Source: Methanolobus sp. UBA118 | GTDB taxonomy: Archaea; Halobacteriota; Methanosarcinia; Methanosarcinales; Methanosarcinaceae | Assembly (NCBI GenBank): GCA_002508635.1 | Contig: DACO01000055.1 | Span: 773 to 9,915, forward strand | DNA: 9,143 nucleotides | Direction: 5' to 3' | Shown: positions 1 through 5,398 of the stretch, piece after piece | Layout: the number at the start of each line of letters is the position of its first letter | How positions within the stretch are numbered: the stretch's first letter is position 1 | Notes under the pieces: generated by a model | Told to the model about the DNA's origin: nothing | What the model saw: the letters and a program-made list of their open reading frames with translations, nothing else | Databases searched by the model: none | Translations under genes and position numbers: made by a program

Positions 1-130
1 CGGGTCTTTCCTGTATAAGGAGCTGAGCAAGACTTTTACGCTCCGTGACTATGCCATCGTTGATCTTGCTGACCTCCATTCTCATCCAGCGCATGAGAAC
101 ATCGTCTGTTGAGTTTCTTCTTTCAGGCAT
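1..130 (-). CDS. UPF0216 (DUF61) family protein, N-terminal fragment
   Basis: Only the first 43 codons lie in the window; the gene runs off the left edge. The peptide begins MPERRNSTDD and continues with a stretch resembling RWMRMEVSKINDGIVTERKSL, followed by an AQLL segment. I recognise this from memory as the start of the archaeal UPF0216/DUF61 family, whose members carry a similar (I)N-x-GIV-x-ERK-x-L block. The family's function is not established. The ATG at 130-128 follows a purine-rich stretch (GGGGA on the minus strand near 139-143). A TATA-like box lies at 164-170. The gene is divergent from mntA1 and shares its upstream DNA with that gene. The region from its sixth codon through the whole upstream region is duplicated at 871-1002. 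The family call is fairly secure; the role is unknown. Confidence 0.68.
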   Translation of the reverse strand, partial: MPERRNSTDDVLMRWMRMEVSKINDGIVTERKSLAQLLIQERP

Positions 131-163
131 TTAGTCTTCCCCGATTCAAGTTTAATATCACAA

Positions 164-170
164 CTTTATA
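164..170 (-). promoter_or_regulatory. putative TATA box for the UPF0216 gene
   Basis: The minus strand reads TATAAAG here, preceded by GGG. The archaeal TATA-to-start distance of about 26 bp places transcription start near 141. That leaves a leader of about ten bases before the ATG at 130. The same box is preserved in the second repeat copy at 921-927. Confidence 0.5.
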
Positions 171-214
171 CCCGTATTGGTTAAAATTATCTTTTAGATG
201 AAAAAAGGGTTAAC

Positions 215-223
215 GATTTAAAC
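215..223 (+). promoter_or_regulatory. putative TATA box for mntA1-hepT1
   Basis: The plus strand reads GATTTAAAC, a plausible archaeal TATA box. Its centre lies about 25 bp before the mntA1 ATG at 244, so initiation would fall on or beside the start codon. No Shine-Dalgarno sequence precedes that ATG, which fits a leaderless transcript. The element is repeated exactly at 972-980. Confidence 0.5.
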
Positions 224-243
224 TTTGTAAACGAGTAATTATT

Positions 244-528
244 ATGGATGTCCTTAGACTTTTAAGGGAAAACGAGAACCATATAATCGAGAGTTTCGGT
301 GTTAAAAAAATAGGTCTTTTTGGTTCATTTGCAAGAGGCGAAGGACGCATAGATAGTGATATAGATGTCCTGGTTGAGTTCAGGGAAGGCCAGAAGACGT
401 TTGACAATTACATGGAACTGAAATTCTATCTGGAAGATCTGTTTAAAAGAGACGTGGATCTTGTGCTTGAGACATCCATTAAACCACGGCTCAAAGACTA
501 CATCTTGAAGGAAGCTGTTTATGCCTAG
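244..528 (+). CDS. mntA: MntA-type nucleotidyltransferase antitoxin (module 1)
   Basis: This 94-residue protein is a minimal nucleotidyltransferase (MNT) domain. The motif GS-x10-D-x-D is complete: G27-S28, then RG at 31-32, and D39 and D41 in the SDIDV segment. A third acidic residue, D72, lies in a VDLV strand. In characterised HepT/MntA systems the MNT protein neutralises the HEPN toxin by transferring AMP to a tyrosine in its RX4HXY motif, and the intact acidic triad suggests an active enzyme. The gene overlaps hepT1 by 8 bp (ATGCCTAG), typical of translational coupling. Its ATG sits directly at the end of a 132-bp repeat copy, with a TATA box at leaderless distance. Function is inferred from family and context; such MNT proteins of about 90-110 residues are common in archaea. 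Confidence 0.88.
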   Translation: MDVLRLLRENENHIIESFGVKKIGLFGSFARGEGRIDSDIDVLVEFREGQKTFDNYMELKFYLEDLFKRDVDLVLETSIKPRLKDYILKEAVYA

Positions 529-868
529 AGATTATCTTGTTTTTTTTGAAGATATGCTAATTGCCATCAACAAAATCAAAAGATATTCTGCCAACTTATC
601 TTTTGAAGAATTCTCTAAGGATGAAATGAGAATAGATGCTGTTGTCCGTAATCTTGAGATCGTAGGTGAAGCAGCAGGTAATGTTCCTCCTGATATTAGA
701 GAAAAATATTCTAGTATTCAATGGAAGAAAATAGTAGGACTGCGGAATATTCTTATACATGAATACTTTGGGATTGATATGGATATTTTATGGGGTATTC
801 TTCAGAATAGCCTTGGTGAACTAAAAGATAATATCGAAATAGCTTTACAAGAAAATAGAACTCATTAG
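521..868 (+). CDS. hepT: HepT-like HEPN toxin, DUF86 type (module 1)
   Basis: This 115-residue, predicted all-helical protein carries the HEPN RNase signature RX4HXY as R75, H80 and Y82 (RNILIHEY). An upstream RNLEIVGEAA helix is typical of the DUF86/HepT family. Known HepT toxins are RNases whose activity is blocked when the partner MntA modifies the motif tyrosine; Y82 would be that residue here. The start ATG at 521 lies inside the last codons of mntA1. An 8-bp overlap and no separate promoter indicate that the pair is co-expressed. The protein appears full length. The stop at 866-868 is followed after two bases by the second repeat copy, so the module ends exactly where the repeat begins. 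A stranded minus-strand promoter in that repeat points antisense into this gene. Confidence 0.88.
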   Translation: MPRDYLVFFEDMLIAINKIKRYSANLSFEEFSKDEMRIDAVVRNLEIVGEAAGNVPPDIREKYSSIQWKKIVGLRNILIHEYFGIDMDILWGILQNSLGELKDNIEIALQENRTH

Positions 869-887
869 CATTTCTTCTTTCAGGCAT
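753..887 (-). other. stranded duplicate of the UPF0216 start, non-functional reading frame antisense to hepT1
   Basis: The second repeat copy carries the UPF0216 start codon at 887-885 and its first codons (MPERR plus an Asn). Beyond the repeat edge at 871 the frame continues for about 38 unrelated codons on the antisense strand of hepT1 and stops at 755-753. The 44-residue product resembles nothing I recognise. I read it as a by-product of the duplication rather than a gene. Its duplicated promoter could still produce RNA antisense to hepT1. Confidence 0.45.
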
Positions 888-1002
888 TTAGTCTTCCCTG
901 ATTCAAGTTTAATATCGCAACTTTATACCCGTATTGGTAAAAATTATCTTTTAGATGGAAAAAGGGTTAACGATTTAAACTTTGTAAACGAGTAATTATT
1001 AT
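871..1002. repeat. 132-bp direct repeat, copy 2
   Basis: This is the second copy of the sequence at 114-245, in the same orientation and with four substitutions. It starts two bases after the hepT1 stop codon and ends about 50 bp before mntA2. It contains duplicates of both divergent TATA-like boxes and of the UPF0216 start codon. Here, however, it leads rightward into a 52-base leader instead of directly into an ATG. Together the two copies bracket mntA1-hepT1. Confidence 0.95.
972..980 (+). promoter_or_regulatory. putative duplicated TATA box for mntA2-hepT2
   Basis: This is an exact copy of the GATTTAAAC box at 215-223. Initiation about 26 bp downstream would fall near 1001. That gives a leader of about 54 bases before the ATG at 1055, ending with the purine-rich GAGGAAAG. 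In contrast to module 1, this transcript would be translated with a Shine-Dalgarno signal. Confidence 0.42.
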
Positions 1003-1054
1003 TTGTATTCATAAAGCTATAATTACTTTTGAAGAGCTACAGAGGAAAGTGTTT

Positions 1055-1372
1055 ATGCCTGAAAATTCTTCGGTATTTGAAAACTCACTTAGGCAGTTAA
1101 AAGAAACTGTGATTGAAACGTTTTCCGATGAAGATGTTTATGTGATACTTTTTGGTTCCAGAGCAAGAGGTGATTTCAGTCACACCTCCGATATTGATGT
1201 TGGTATTTTGCCTCGACGACCCTATAATAGAAAAAAGTTGACCTTGCTTCGGGAAAAAATAGATGATCTGAATATTCCCTACTCAGTGGATGTGGTCGAT
1301 ATTTCAAATGTTTCCGATGCTTTTAGAGAGAAAGTAATGGAAGAAGGGATAGTATGGAAAAACTGGAGATGA
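1055..1372 (+). CDS. MNT-domain nucleotidyltransferase, HI0073-like (module 2)
   Basis: From the ATG at 1055 this is a 105-residue MNT-domain protein. The GS-x10-D-x-D motif is intact: G34-S35, RARGD at 36-40, D46 and D48. A later acidic strand, VDVVDI, supplies D79 or D82 as third metal ligand. I prefer this ATG over the in-frame GTG at 1049 because GAGG at 1042-1045 is then 9 bases away, a normal ribosome-binding distance; from the GTG it would be only 3. The gene overlaps the next one by 19 bp. Together they resemble the HI0073/HI0074 nucleotidyltransferase and substrate-binding pair. By analogy with HepT/MntA it is probably an antitoxin that modifies its HEPN partner, but this subfamily is less studied, so that role is inference. 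Confidence 0.82.
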   Translation: MPENSSVFENSLRQLKETVIETFSDEDVYVILFGSRARGDFSHTSDIDVGILPRRPYNRKKLTLLREKIDDLNIPYSVDVVDISNVSDAFREKVMEEGIVWKNWR

Positions 1373-1746
1373 TATTAGGTGATGCAAGAAGGGCTCTGGC
1401 AACTCTGGAAGAAGTGCTAGATGAATCCTTTTCTCTTATAGTCAGAGATGCATCGATCCAGAGGTTTGAATATACATTCGAAGTAACTTGGAAACTTATC
1501 AGACAGTATCTCAAGGACAGGGAAGGAATAGTCTGCAACTCGCCAAAATCATGTTTCAGGGAGGCTTTCAAAGTGGATTTAGTTACTGAAGAGGAAACTG
1601 TCAAAGCCTTGCAAATGACCGATGACAGGAATATGACCACCCATACCTATCGTGAAGAAGTTGCGGATGAGATATACGGTAACCTGCCGGGTTACTATGA
1701 TCTGATGTATAATATCATTACAGGTGTAAGTGAAAGAATGAATTGA
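1354..1746 (+). CDS. HI0074-type HEPN partner protein, probable toxin (module 2)
   Basis: This 130-residue protein belongs to the HI0074 group, the nucleotidyltransferase substrate-binding family. Diagnostic is the helix around residues 33-52, with IQRFEYTFEVTWKLI at 35-49. A complete HEPN motif RX4HXY follows as R92, H97 and Y99 (RNMTTHTY). The intact motif suggests RNase activity controlled by the upstream MNT protein, as in HepT systems; older literature instead calls this family a substrate-binding subunit. The start at 1354 overlaps mntA2 by 19 bp and is preceded by AAGGGA. A later in-frame ATG at 1369 would give an ATGA-type overlap but would remove the first helix residues. Its sequence is unlike HepT1, so modules 1 and 2 are not recent duplicates of each other, although their promoters are. 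Confidence 0.82.
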   Translation: MEKLEMILGDARRALATLEEVLDESFSLIVRDASIQRFEYTFEVTWKLIRQYLKDREGIVCNSPKSCFREAFKVDLVTEEETVKALQMTDDRNMTTHTYREEVADEIYGNLPGYYDLMYNIITGVSERMN

Positions 1747-1783
1747 CTTTTCCGAAACTAAGCTTTAGGATCACACAGGCCAG

Positions 1784-1791
1784 ATATAAAT
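1784..1791 (+). promoter_or_regulatory. putative TATA box for the ribose-1,5-bisphosphate isomerase gene
   Basis: The sequence ATATAAAT is centred about 26 bp upstream of the ATG at 1814. Initiation would fall at the start codon, and no Shine-Dalgarno sequence is visible between, so a leaderless mRNA is likely. Confidence 0.55.
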
Positions 1792-1813
1792 TCTTTAAGT
1801 CCAAGTTATATTC

Positions 1814-2734
1814 ATGGACGATCTACAGATTATAGCTGATAAGATACGGACAATGGAGATCCGTGGTGCGGGAAGGATAGCTGTGGCAGCCTCAGCTGCA
1901 CTCAGGGATTATGCGAAGACGCTCCGATCATTGAATATCGAGGAGTTCAACAGTAAAATCGATGAAGCTGCAAGAACACTTGTTGATACGCGCCCGACAG
2001 CGGTTTCACTTCCAAACGCTGTTGCACTGACCAGGAGACATAGCTCAACGAATGTCTATGATGCAATAGATGAGATTGTCAAAAATTCAGATGAGTTCAT
2101 AAAGAACGCTGAGGAAGCACTTGGAAAGATTGGCAGGATAGGTGCAGAAAGAATCCATGACGGCGATGTCATCATGACCCATTGTAATTCCCATGCAGCC
2201 ATCTCTATCATCAAGACCGCCTTTGACCAGGGCAAGGATATATCGGTAATCGCCACAGAATCCCGTCCCAGGAGGCAGGGCTTTATCACGATCAGGGAGC
2301 TGAACGACTATGGCATTCCAACAACCCTTATCGTTGACTCGGCTGTCAGATTGACCATGAAAGAAGTGGACCTTGTGGTGGTGGGTGCGGATTCGATCTC
2401 GGTTAACGGTGCACTAATTAACAAGATCGGAACTTCCCAGCTTGCCATGGCGGCACAGGAAGCCCGCAGGAATTTGATAGTGGCTGCGGAGACCTATAAG
2501 TTCAGTCCGAGGACCCTGCTTGGTGAAATGGTGGAGATCGAGGACCGTGCAAGTGAGGAAGTAATTGATCCAGAGATATTGAGCGAACTTCCCAATGTCA
2601 AGGTCAAAAATCCAGCCTTCGATGTAACTCCTGCAGAGTATATCGATCTTATCATTACCGAAGTGGGAGCATTTCCTCCGGCTATGGCTTATACGGTAAT
2701 AAAGGATTATCTGGGTCTTGAGATGCTACCCTAA
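1814..2734 (+). CDS. ribose-1,5-bisphosphate isomerase (eIF2B-alpha-like family)
   Basis: This 306-residue protein belongs to the eIF2B/5-methylthioribose-1-phosphate isomerase superfamily. The features point to the archaeal ribose-1,5-bisphosphate isomerase branch: RPTAVSLPNA (60-69), a catalytic-type cysteine C124 in THCNS, ATESRPRRQG (148-156), GADSI with D193, NGALINKIGTSQ (198 on) and a YKFSP segment. In the characterised Thermococcus enzyme a Cys/Asp pair interconverts ribose-1,5-bisphosphate and ribulose-1,5-bisphosphate. This step links AMP phosphorylase to form III RuBisCO in nucleoside-monophosphate degradation; neither partner gene is in this window. Length is normal for the family. 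It was often annotated as translation initiation factor aIF2B subunit 2, which is the main alternative name. The ATG lies 26 bp after a TATA box. Confidence 0.88.
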   Translation: MDDLQIIADKIRTMEIRGAGRIAVAASAALRDYAKTLRSLNIEEFNSKIDEAARTLVDTRPTAVSLPNAVALTRRHSSTNVYDAIDEIVKNSDEFIKNAEEALGKIGRIGAERIHDGDVIMTHCNSHAAISIIKTAFDQGKDISVIATESRPRRQGFITIRELNDYGIPTTLIVDSAVRLTMKEVDLVVVGADSISVNGALINKIGTSQLAMAAQEARRNLIVAAETYKFSPRTLLGEMVEIEDRASEEVIDPEILSELPNVKVKNPAFDVTPAEYIDLIITEVGAFPPAMAYTVIKDYLGLEMLP

Positions 2735-2760
2735 ATCTGAAGTTTTATATTTCTGAATCC

Positions 2761-2775
2761 AATTTTTAGATTTTT
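2761..2775 (+). terminator. possible T-rich terminator after the isomerase gene
   Basis: Two runs of five T (in AATTTTTAGATTTTT) lie 26 bp after the isomerase stop codon and just before the convergent nitroreductase gene. T-rich tracts can end archaeal transcription without a hairpin. No stem-loop is visible here. Confidence 0.35.
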
Positions 2776-2789
2776 CAGAGCTGTAGTAA

Positions 2790-3524
2790 TCAGGTAATCT
2801 TCCCAACAGTCGCAATGTAGATGGTGAATTCCTTTTCACCGTCGATTTGCAGTAAAACATTCATATTATCGTCAAGAAAAGCTGCGATGGCACAGACTCC
2901 GCAACTAAGGGATTGTGCAGCCAGGTAGAGGTTCTGACAGACGTGACCTGCATCCAGATGAAGATACCTGTATCCTCTTTCTCCGTATCTCCATTGCATC
3001 CTGTATGGAACAGCTGTCCAGATGAACGTGACTGCGCTGTTTAGCACAAAAGGCTGGTCAAGACAGGCGGTTTTGATATCTTCGGCAATATGCTCCCCGG
3101 TCTGTACCTGAACAAGTTTGTGCTCGATGGGAAGGAAATGATAAAGACCCTTTTCCAGTCCTTCCACATTGTTTACCAGTACATAGGTCTCAAGTGCGTG
3201 TCTGGCGCCAGCGGAAGGTACAGTCCTGAATGTCACCGAACTTTTGACCTGCTTGACACCCTGGGTGCACCAGAGCAGGTAGGATAGTTCTTCAGGGGAA
3301 ATTGCTTCCATTCTGTAACTGCGTGTACTTGTCCTGTTCTCTATGGCTTCTCTGATGTCTATACTGTCGACCTTTATACTCTCTGGTTCGGGAAGATCGA
3401 AAACCTTCCCCTCATCCTCTGACCCCGATTGCAGAGGAGGCTGAGGATAACCCAATGCCTGGTCTGATCTTTCAGCATAGCGGAACTTCGTTTTTTCCAT
3501 GAATTCTTTACCGATTCCTCTCAT
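2790..3524 (-). CDS. SagB/ThcOx-type nitroreductase-fold oxidoreductase
   Basis: This 244-residue protein has the FMN-binding nitroreductase fold of the SagB/ThcOx group. The N-terminus contains the SDQ-x-GYPQPP feature typical of stand-alone SagB-like proteins (20-30). Flavin-site elements follow: NRTSTRSYR (63-71), VPSAGARHALETY (102-114), LDAGHVCQNLYLAAQSL (190-206) with CGVCAIAAF after it, and a C-terminal ATVGK. SagB enzymes oxidise azolines to azoles in peptide natural products, but no cyclodehydratase or precursor peptide is nearby. The substrate here is therefore unknown and probably a housekeeping redox step. The gene lies 34 bp after the methyltransferase on the same strand, suggesting co-transcription. 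The ATG at 3524 is taken as start; one at 3500 is possible. Confidence 0.78.
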   Translation of the reverse strand: MRGIGKEFMEKTKFRYAERSDQALGYPQPPLQSGSEDEGKVFDLPEPESIKVDSIDIREAIENRTSTRSYRMEAISPEELSYLLWCTQGVKQVKSSVTFRTVPSAGARHALETYVLVNNVEGLEKGLYHFLPIEHKLVQVQTGEHIAEDIKTACLDQPFVLNSAVTFIWTAVPYRMQWRYGERGYRYLHLDAGHVCQNLYLAAQSLSCGVCAIAAFLDDNMNVLLQIDGEKEFTIYIATVGKIT

Positions 3525-3558
3525 CCTATTGCCCCACGTTGATTAAAGAAAAGATTGG

Positions 3559-4200
3559 CTACCAGTCTTTTATATTTGTTGCCTTTACAACGACAAAGGA
3601 ACCGCTGTCAAACCCTTCAATCGGCTTTTCGGCTATTTTTATCTCATTTAAAGGCTTGAACAGGGTCTGCCTGAAAATAAATCCACCAAAACCATGATTC
3701 TCCAAACTGTCTGTGAGTTCCTTCGCTGATAAGAAGCTGGCAGCTTTGAAAAAACTACTCTTTGCTGCTCTTTTTTCATATTCCTGTCCCAGGGGGCTGT
3801 TACGTTCGATAAATGCAATTATGAGCTCGCTCCTTGGTGCAAGTATGCGCTGTATCTCTCTGAGTGTGCGTTCTTTATCGGTAAAACAAAGGGCTGTGGC
3901 CATCAATATGAGTTCAGTTGACGAACTTTTCAGGGGCAGTTCTTCCGCAATCCCCCGGATAGGTCTGATGCCACGTTTTACTGCAATCTCAAGCATTTTT
4001 TGCGAGGGATCTATTCCGTAACTGATTCCAAGAACGGATGCGAATCTTGCCGTACCGACTCCTATTTCAAGGCTTCTTCCGGATATGATATCCGGAAGCA
4101 GCTCTCTAATGGCCTGAAGTTCTGATTCGTAAACAGCATGGTGTTTTTCATACCACTTATCATACTCTTCCACATGGATGCCGAAGTAATTCTCTTTCAT
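3559..4200 (-). CDS. class I SAM-dependent methyltransferase
   Basis: This 213-residue protein is a Rossmann-fold methyltransferase of the UbiE/COG2226-like type. SAM-binding motif I is LEIGVGTARFAS (44-55). The next strand ends in an acidic residue that would bind the ribose (GIDPS, 62-66). A second acidic loop, GIAEELPLKSSS (83-94), and a motif IV-like stretch, LILMATALCFTD (97-108), follow. The acceptor cannot be deduced: small-molecule, quinone-like or peptide substrates are all possible for this fold. It is the first gene of a leftward pair with the SagB-like oxidoreductase and is divergent from tag across an 85-bp promoter region. No strong ribosome-binding sequence precedes the ATG. 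Family is confident, function is not. Confidence 0.8.
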   Translation of the reverse strand: MKENYFGIHVEEYDKWYEKHHAVYESELQAIRELLPDIISGRSLEIGVGTARFASVLGISYGIDPSQKMLEIAVKRGIRPIRGIAEELPLKSSSTELILMATALCFTDKERTLREIQRILAPRSELIIAFIERNSPLGQEYEKRAAKSSFFKAASFLSAKELTDSLENHGFGGFIFRQTLFKPLNEIKIAEKPIEGFDSGSFVVVKATNIKDW

Positions 4201-4254
4201 GGTGAATGCTTGTTTTTTGTTTCTGTTTCCTGTGTTGAGATTTGAAATAAGAAA

Positions 4255-4262
4255 ATATAAAA
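4255..4262 (+). promoter_or_regulatory. putative TATA box for tag, possibly bidirectional
   Basis: The sequence ATATAAAA is centred about 27 bp before the tag ATG at 4286, so tag is probably leaderless. The overlapping AT-rich tract reads TTTATATTTT on the minus strand. It may also serve the divergent methyltransferase gene, with a leader of about 30 bases. Confidence 0.5.
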
Positions 4263-4285
4263 CATTTTATTCCTCTTTTGAAAAC

Positions 4286-4861
4286 ATGAAAATACGTTGT
4301 GAATGGGCCGAAATGAATGAAAATGAAAGGGAGTACCACGATAGCGAATGGGGAGTGCCTGAGCATGATGACAGGAAACTGTTCGAGTTCCTGATACTTG
4401 AAGGAGCGCAGGCAGGGCTTAGCTGGGACACCATTCTCAAAAGAAGGGAGAACTACAGAAAGGCTTTTGATAACTTTGACTACAATAAGGTTGCTGCCTA
4501 CGATGAGACAAAGATTGAGGAACTCCTGCAGGATTCAGGAATTATCAGGAATCGGAGAAAAGTACTTTCAGCGGTTAATAATGCAAAAGCCTTCATCGAA
4601 GTAAGGGAGGAGTTTGGCTCATTTAATAATTACCTTTATGGTTTTCTCAAAGATGGTAAACCCATACAGAACTCATGGAAATCCATGTCAGAGATACCTG
4701 CAAGGACCGACCTGTCCGAAAAGATAAGTAAGGATATGAAGAAGCGGGGATTCAGTTTTGTGGGTCCGACTATAGTCTATGCCTTCATGCAGGCCATGGG
4801 GATGGTCAATGACCATGTGGTGGACTGCTTCAGGCATGAGGAATGTGGAAAAATGAAATAA
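4286..4861 (+). CDS. tag: DNA-3-methyladenine glycosylase I (Tag)
   Basis: This base-excision repair enzyme removes 3-methyladenine from alkylated DNA. The 191-residue protein matches Tag throughout. C5 and H18 (in YHDSEWGVP) plus H177 and C181 (in NDHVVDC) form the family's zinc site. LEGAQAGLSW (38-47) holds the glutamate equivalent to E. coli E38, here E39, and an active-site tryptophan, W47. The helix-hairpin-helix-like region follows (GIIRNRRKV, about 85-93), then GFSFVGPTIVYAFMQAMGMVNDH (155-177). The start at 4286 is chosen because Tag proteins begin a few residues before the first zinc cysteine and because a TATA box lies 27 bp upstream. An in-frame start at 4199 would add 29 implausible residues. 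The stop lies 3 bp from the stop of the convergent gene. Confidence 0.93.
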   Translation: MKIRCEWAEMNENEREYHDSEWGVPEHDDRKLFEFLILEGAQAGLSWDTILKRRENYRKAFDNFDYNKVAAYDETKIEELLQDSGIIRNRRKVLSAVNNAKAFIEVREEFGSFNNYLYGFLKDGKPIQNSWKSMSEIPARTDLSEKISKDMKKRGFSFVGPTIVYAFMQAMGMVNDHVVDCFRHEECGKMK

Positions 4862-4864
4862 GAC

Positions 4865-5392
4865 TCAGGAAAATTCTGCTTCCATCTTATTTTCAGAGAC
4901 GGATGGGTAGCAATCTCTTTTCAGGTACCTGTGGAAGTAAATAATCATTGCAGGTAAAAATGAGATCATGCAGAGTAGATATATTATTCCTGATCCTGCA
5001 ATTCCAAGAAAGGGGTTTAAAGAAAAAGGCCACAATGGTCTGGTATCAGTATAAAGAAAAGAGTCAAGCAGCACATGGCTAAAGGTTCCGATTAGTGTCC
5101 CTATGGCTATAGAAATAAAAGAATATGTCCTCTCTATCCTCAGCTTATCTGTAATTTTCTGTAACCATTCTTTCTGTGAAAACAAGAAAATGGATAACAA
5201 CAATGCAATCACTGTTGCGTTTAGAAAGGTGTGAAATGGTCCATGAAGAGGCCTGCAACCGCTAAACATACAGTATGTTGCTCTCACATCAATGATTATG
5301 CTGCCAAGAAGTATGGAAATAAGATTTATCCGTTTCTCGAACATCTCTCCCAGCAAAAAAGCTGGTCCGAGATGAAATGGTGTAAAAGGCAT
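4865..5392 (-). CDS. small membrane-bound metal-dependent hydrolase-like protein
   Basis: This 175-residue integral membrane protein begins MPFTPFHLGP, the hallmark of archaeal proteins annotated as membrane-bound metal-dependent hydrolases (YdjM-like). Conserved-looking polar residues sit near hydrophobic segments: H7, D35, H50 and H54 (PLHGPFHT), and H106 and D110 (SHVLLDSFLYTD). Four or so membrane segments are apparent (about 23-35, 58-72, 92-110 and 131-154). The enzymatic activity of this family has not, to my knowledge, been shown, so the hydrolase name is by tradition. Its ATG lies 6 bp after the sppA stop. GAGGTG, the likely ribosome-binding site, overlaps that stop, so translation is probably coupled to sppA. 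It has no visible promoter of its own. Confidence 0.72.
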   Translation of the reverse strand: MPFTPFHLGPAFLLGEMFEKRINLISILLGSIIIDVRATYCMFSGCRPLHGPFHTFLNATVIALLLSIFLFSQKEWLQKITDKLRIERTYSFISIAIGTLIGTFSHVLLDSFLYTDTRPLWPFSLNPFLGIAGSGIIYLLCMISFLPAMIIYFHRYLKRDCYPSVSENKMEAEFS

Positions 5393-5398
5393 TACACC

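Larger units (their letters stand above)
114..245. repeat. 132-bp direct repeat, copy 1
   Basis: This stretch matches 871-1002 in direct orientation with no gaps, at a constant offset of 757 bp. I count four substitutions, at 142/899, 160/917, 182/939 and 201/958, so about 97% identity. The left boundary falls within codon 6 of the UPF0216 gene. The right boundary falls at the second base of the mntA1 start codon. The unit therefore carries the complete intergenic region with both divergent promoters. It encodes no transposase and has no obvious terminal inverted repeats. Confidence 0.95.

Noticed and set aside
114..1002. Insertion sequence or composite transposon bounded by the 132-bp repeats
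   Set aside because: There is no transposase or terminal inverted repeat, and the repeat is made of the neighbour's own promoter and first codons, so it is a duplication rather than an element end.
1049..1054. GTG start for mntA2
   Set aside because: Only 3 bases separate it from GAGG; the ATG at 1055 has normal spacing.
4199..4285. In-frame upstream start for tag at 4199, adding 29 residues
   Set aside because: The added hydrophobic and basic residues do not belong to Tag, the region contains the TATA box at 4255-4262, and the start codon would overlap the divergent methyltransferase start.
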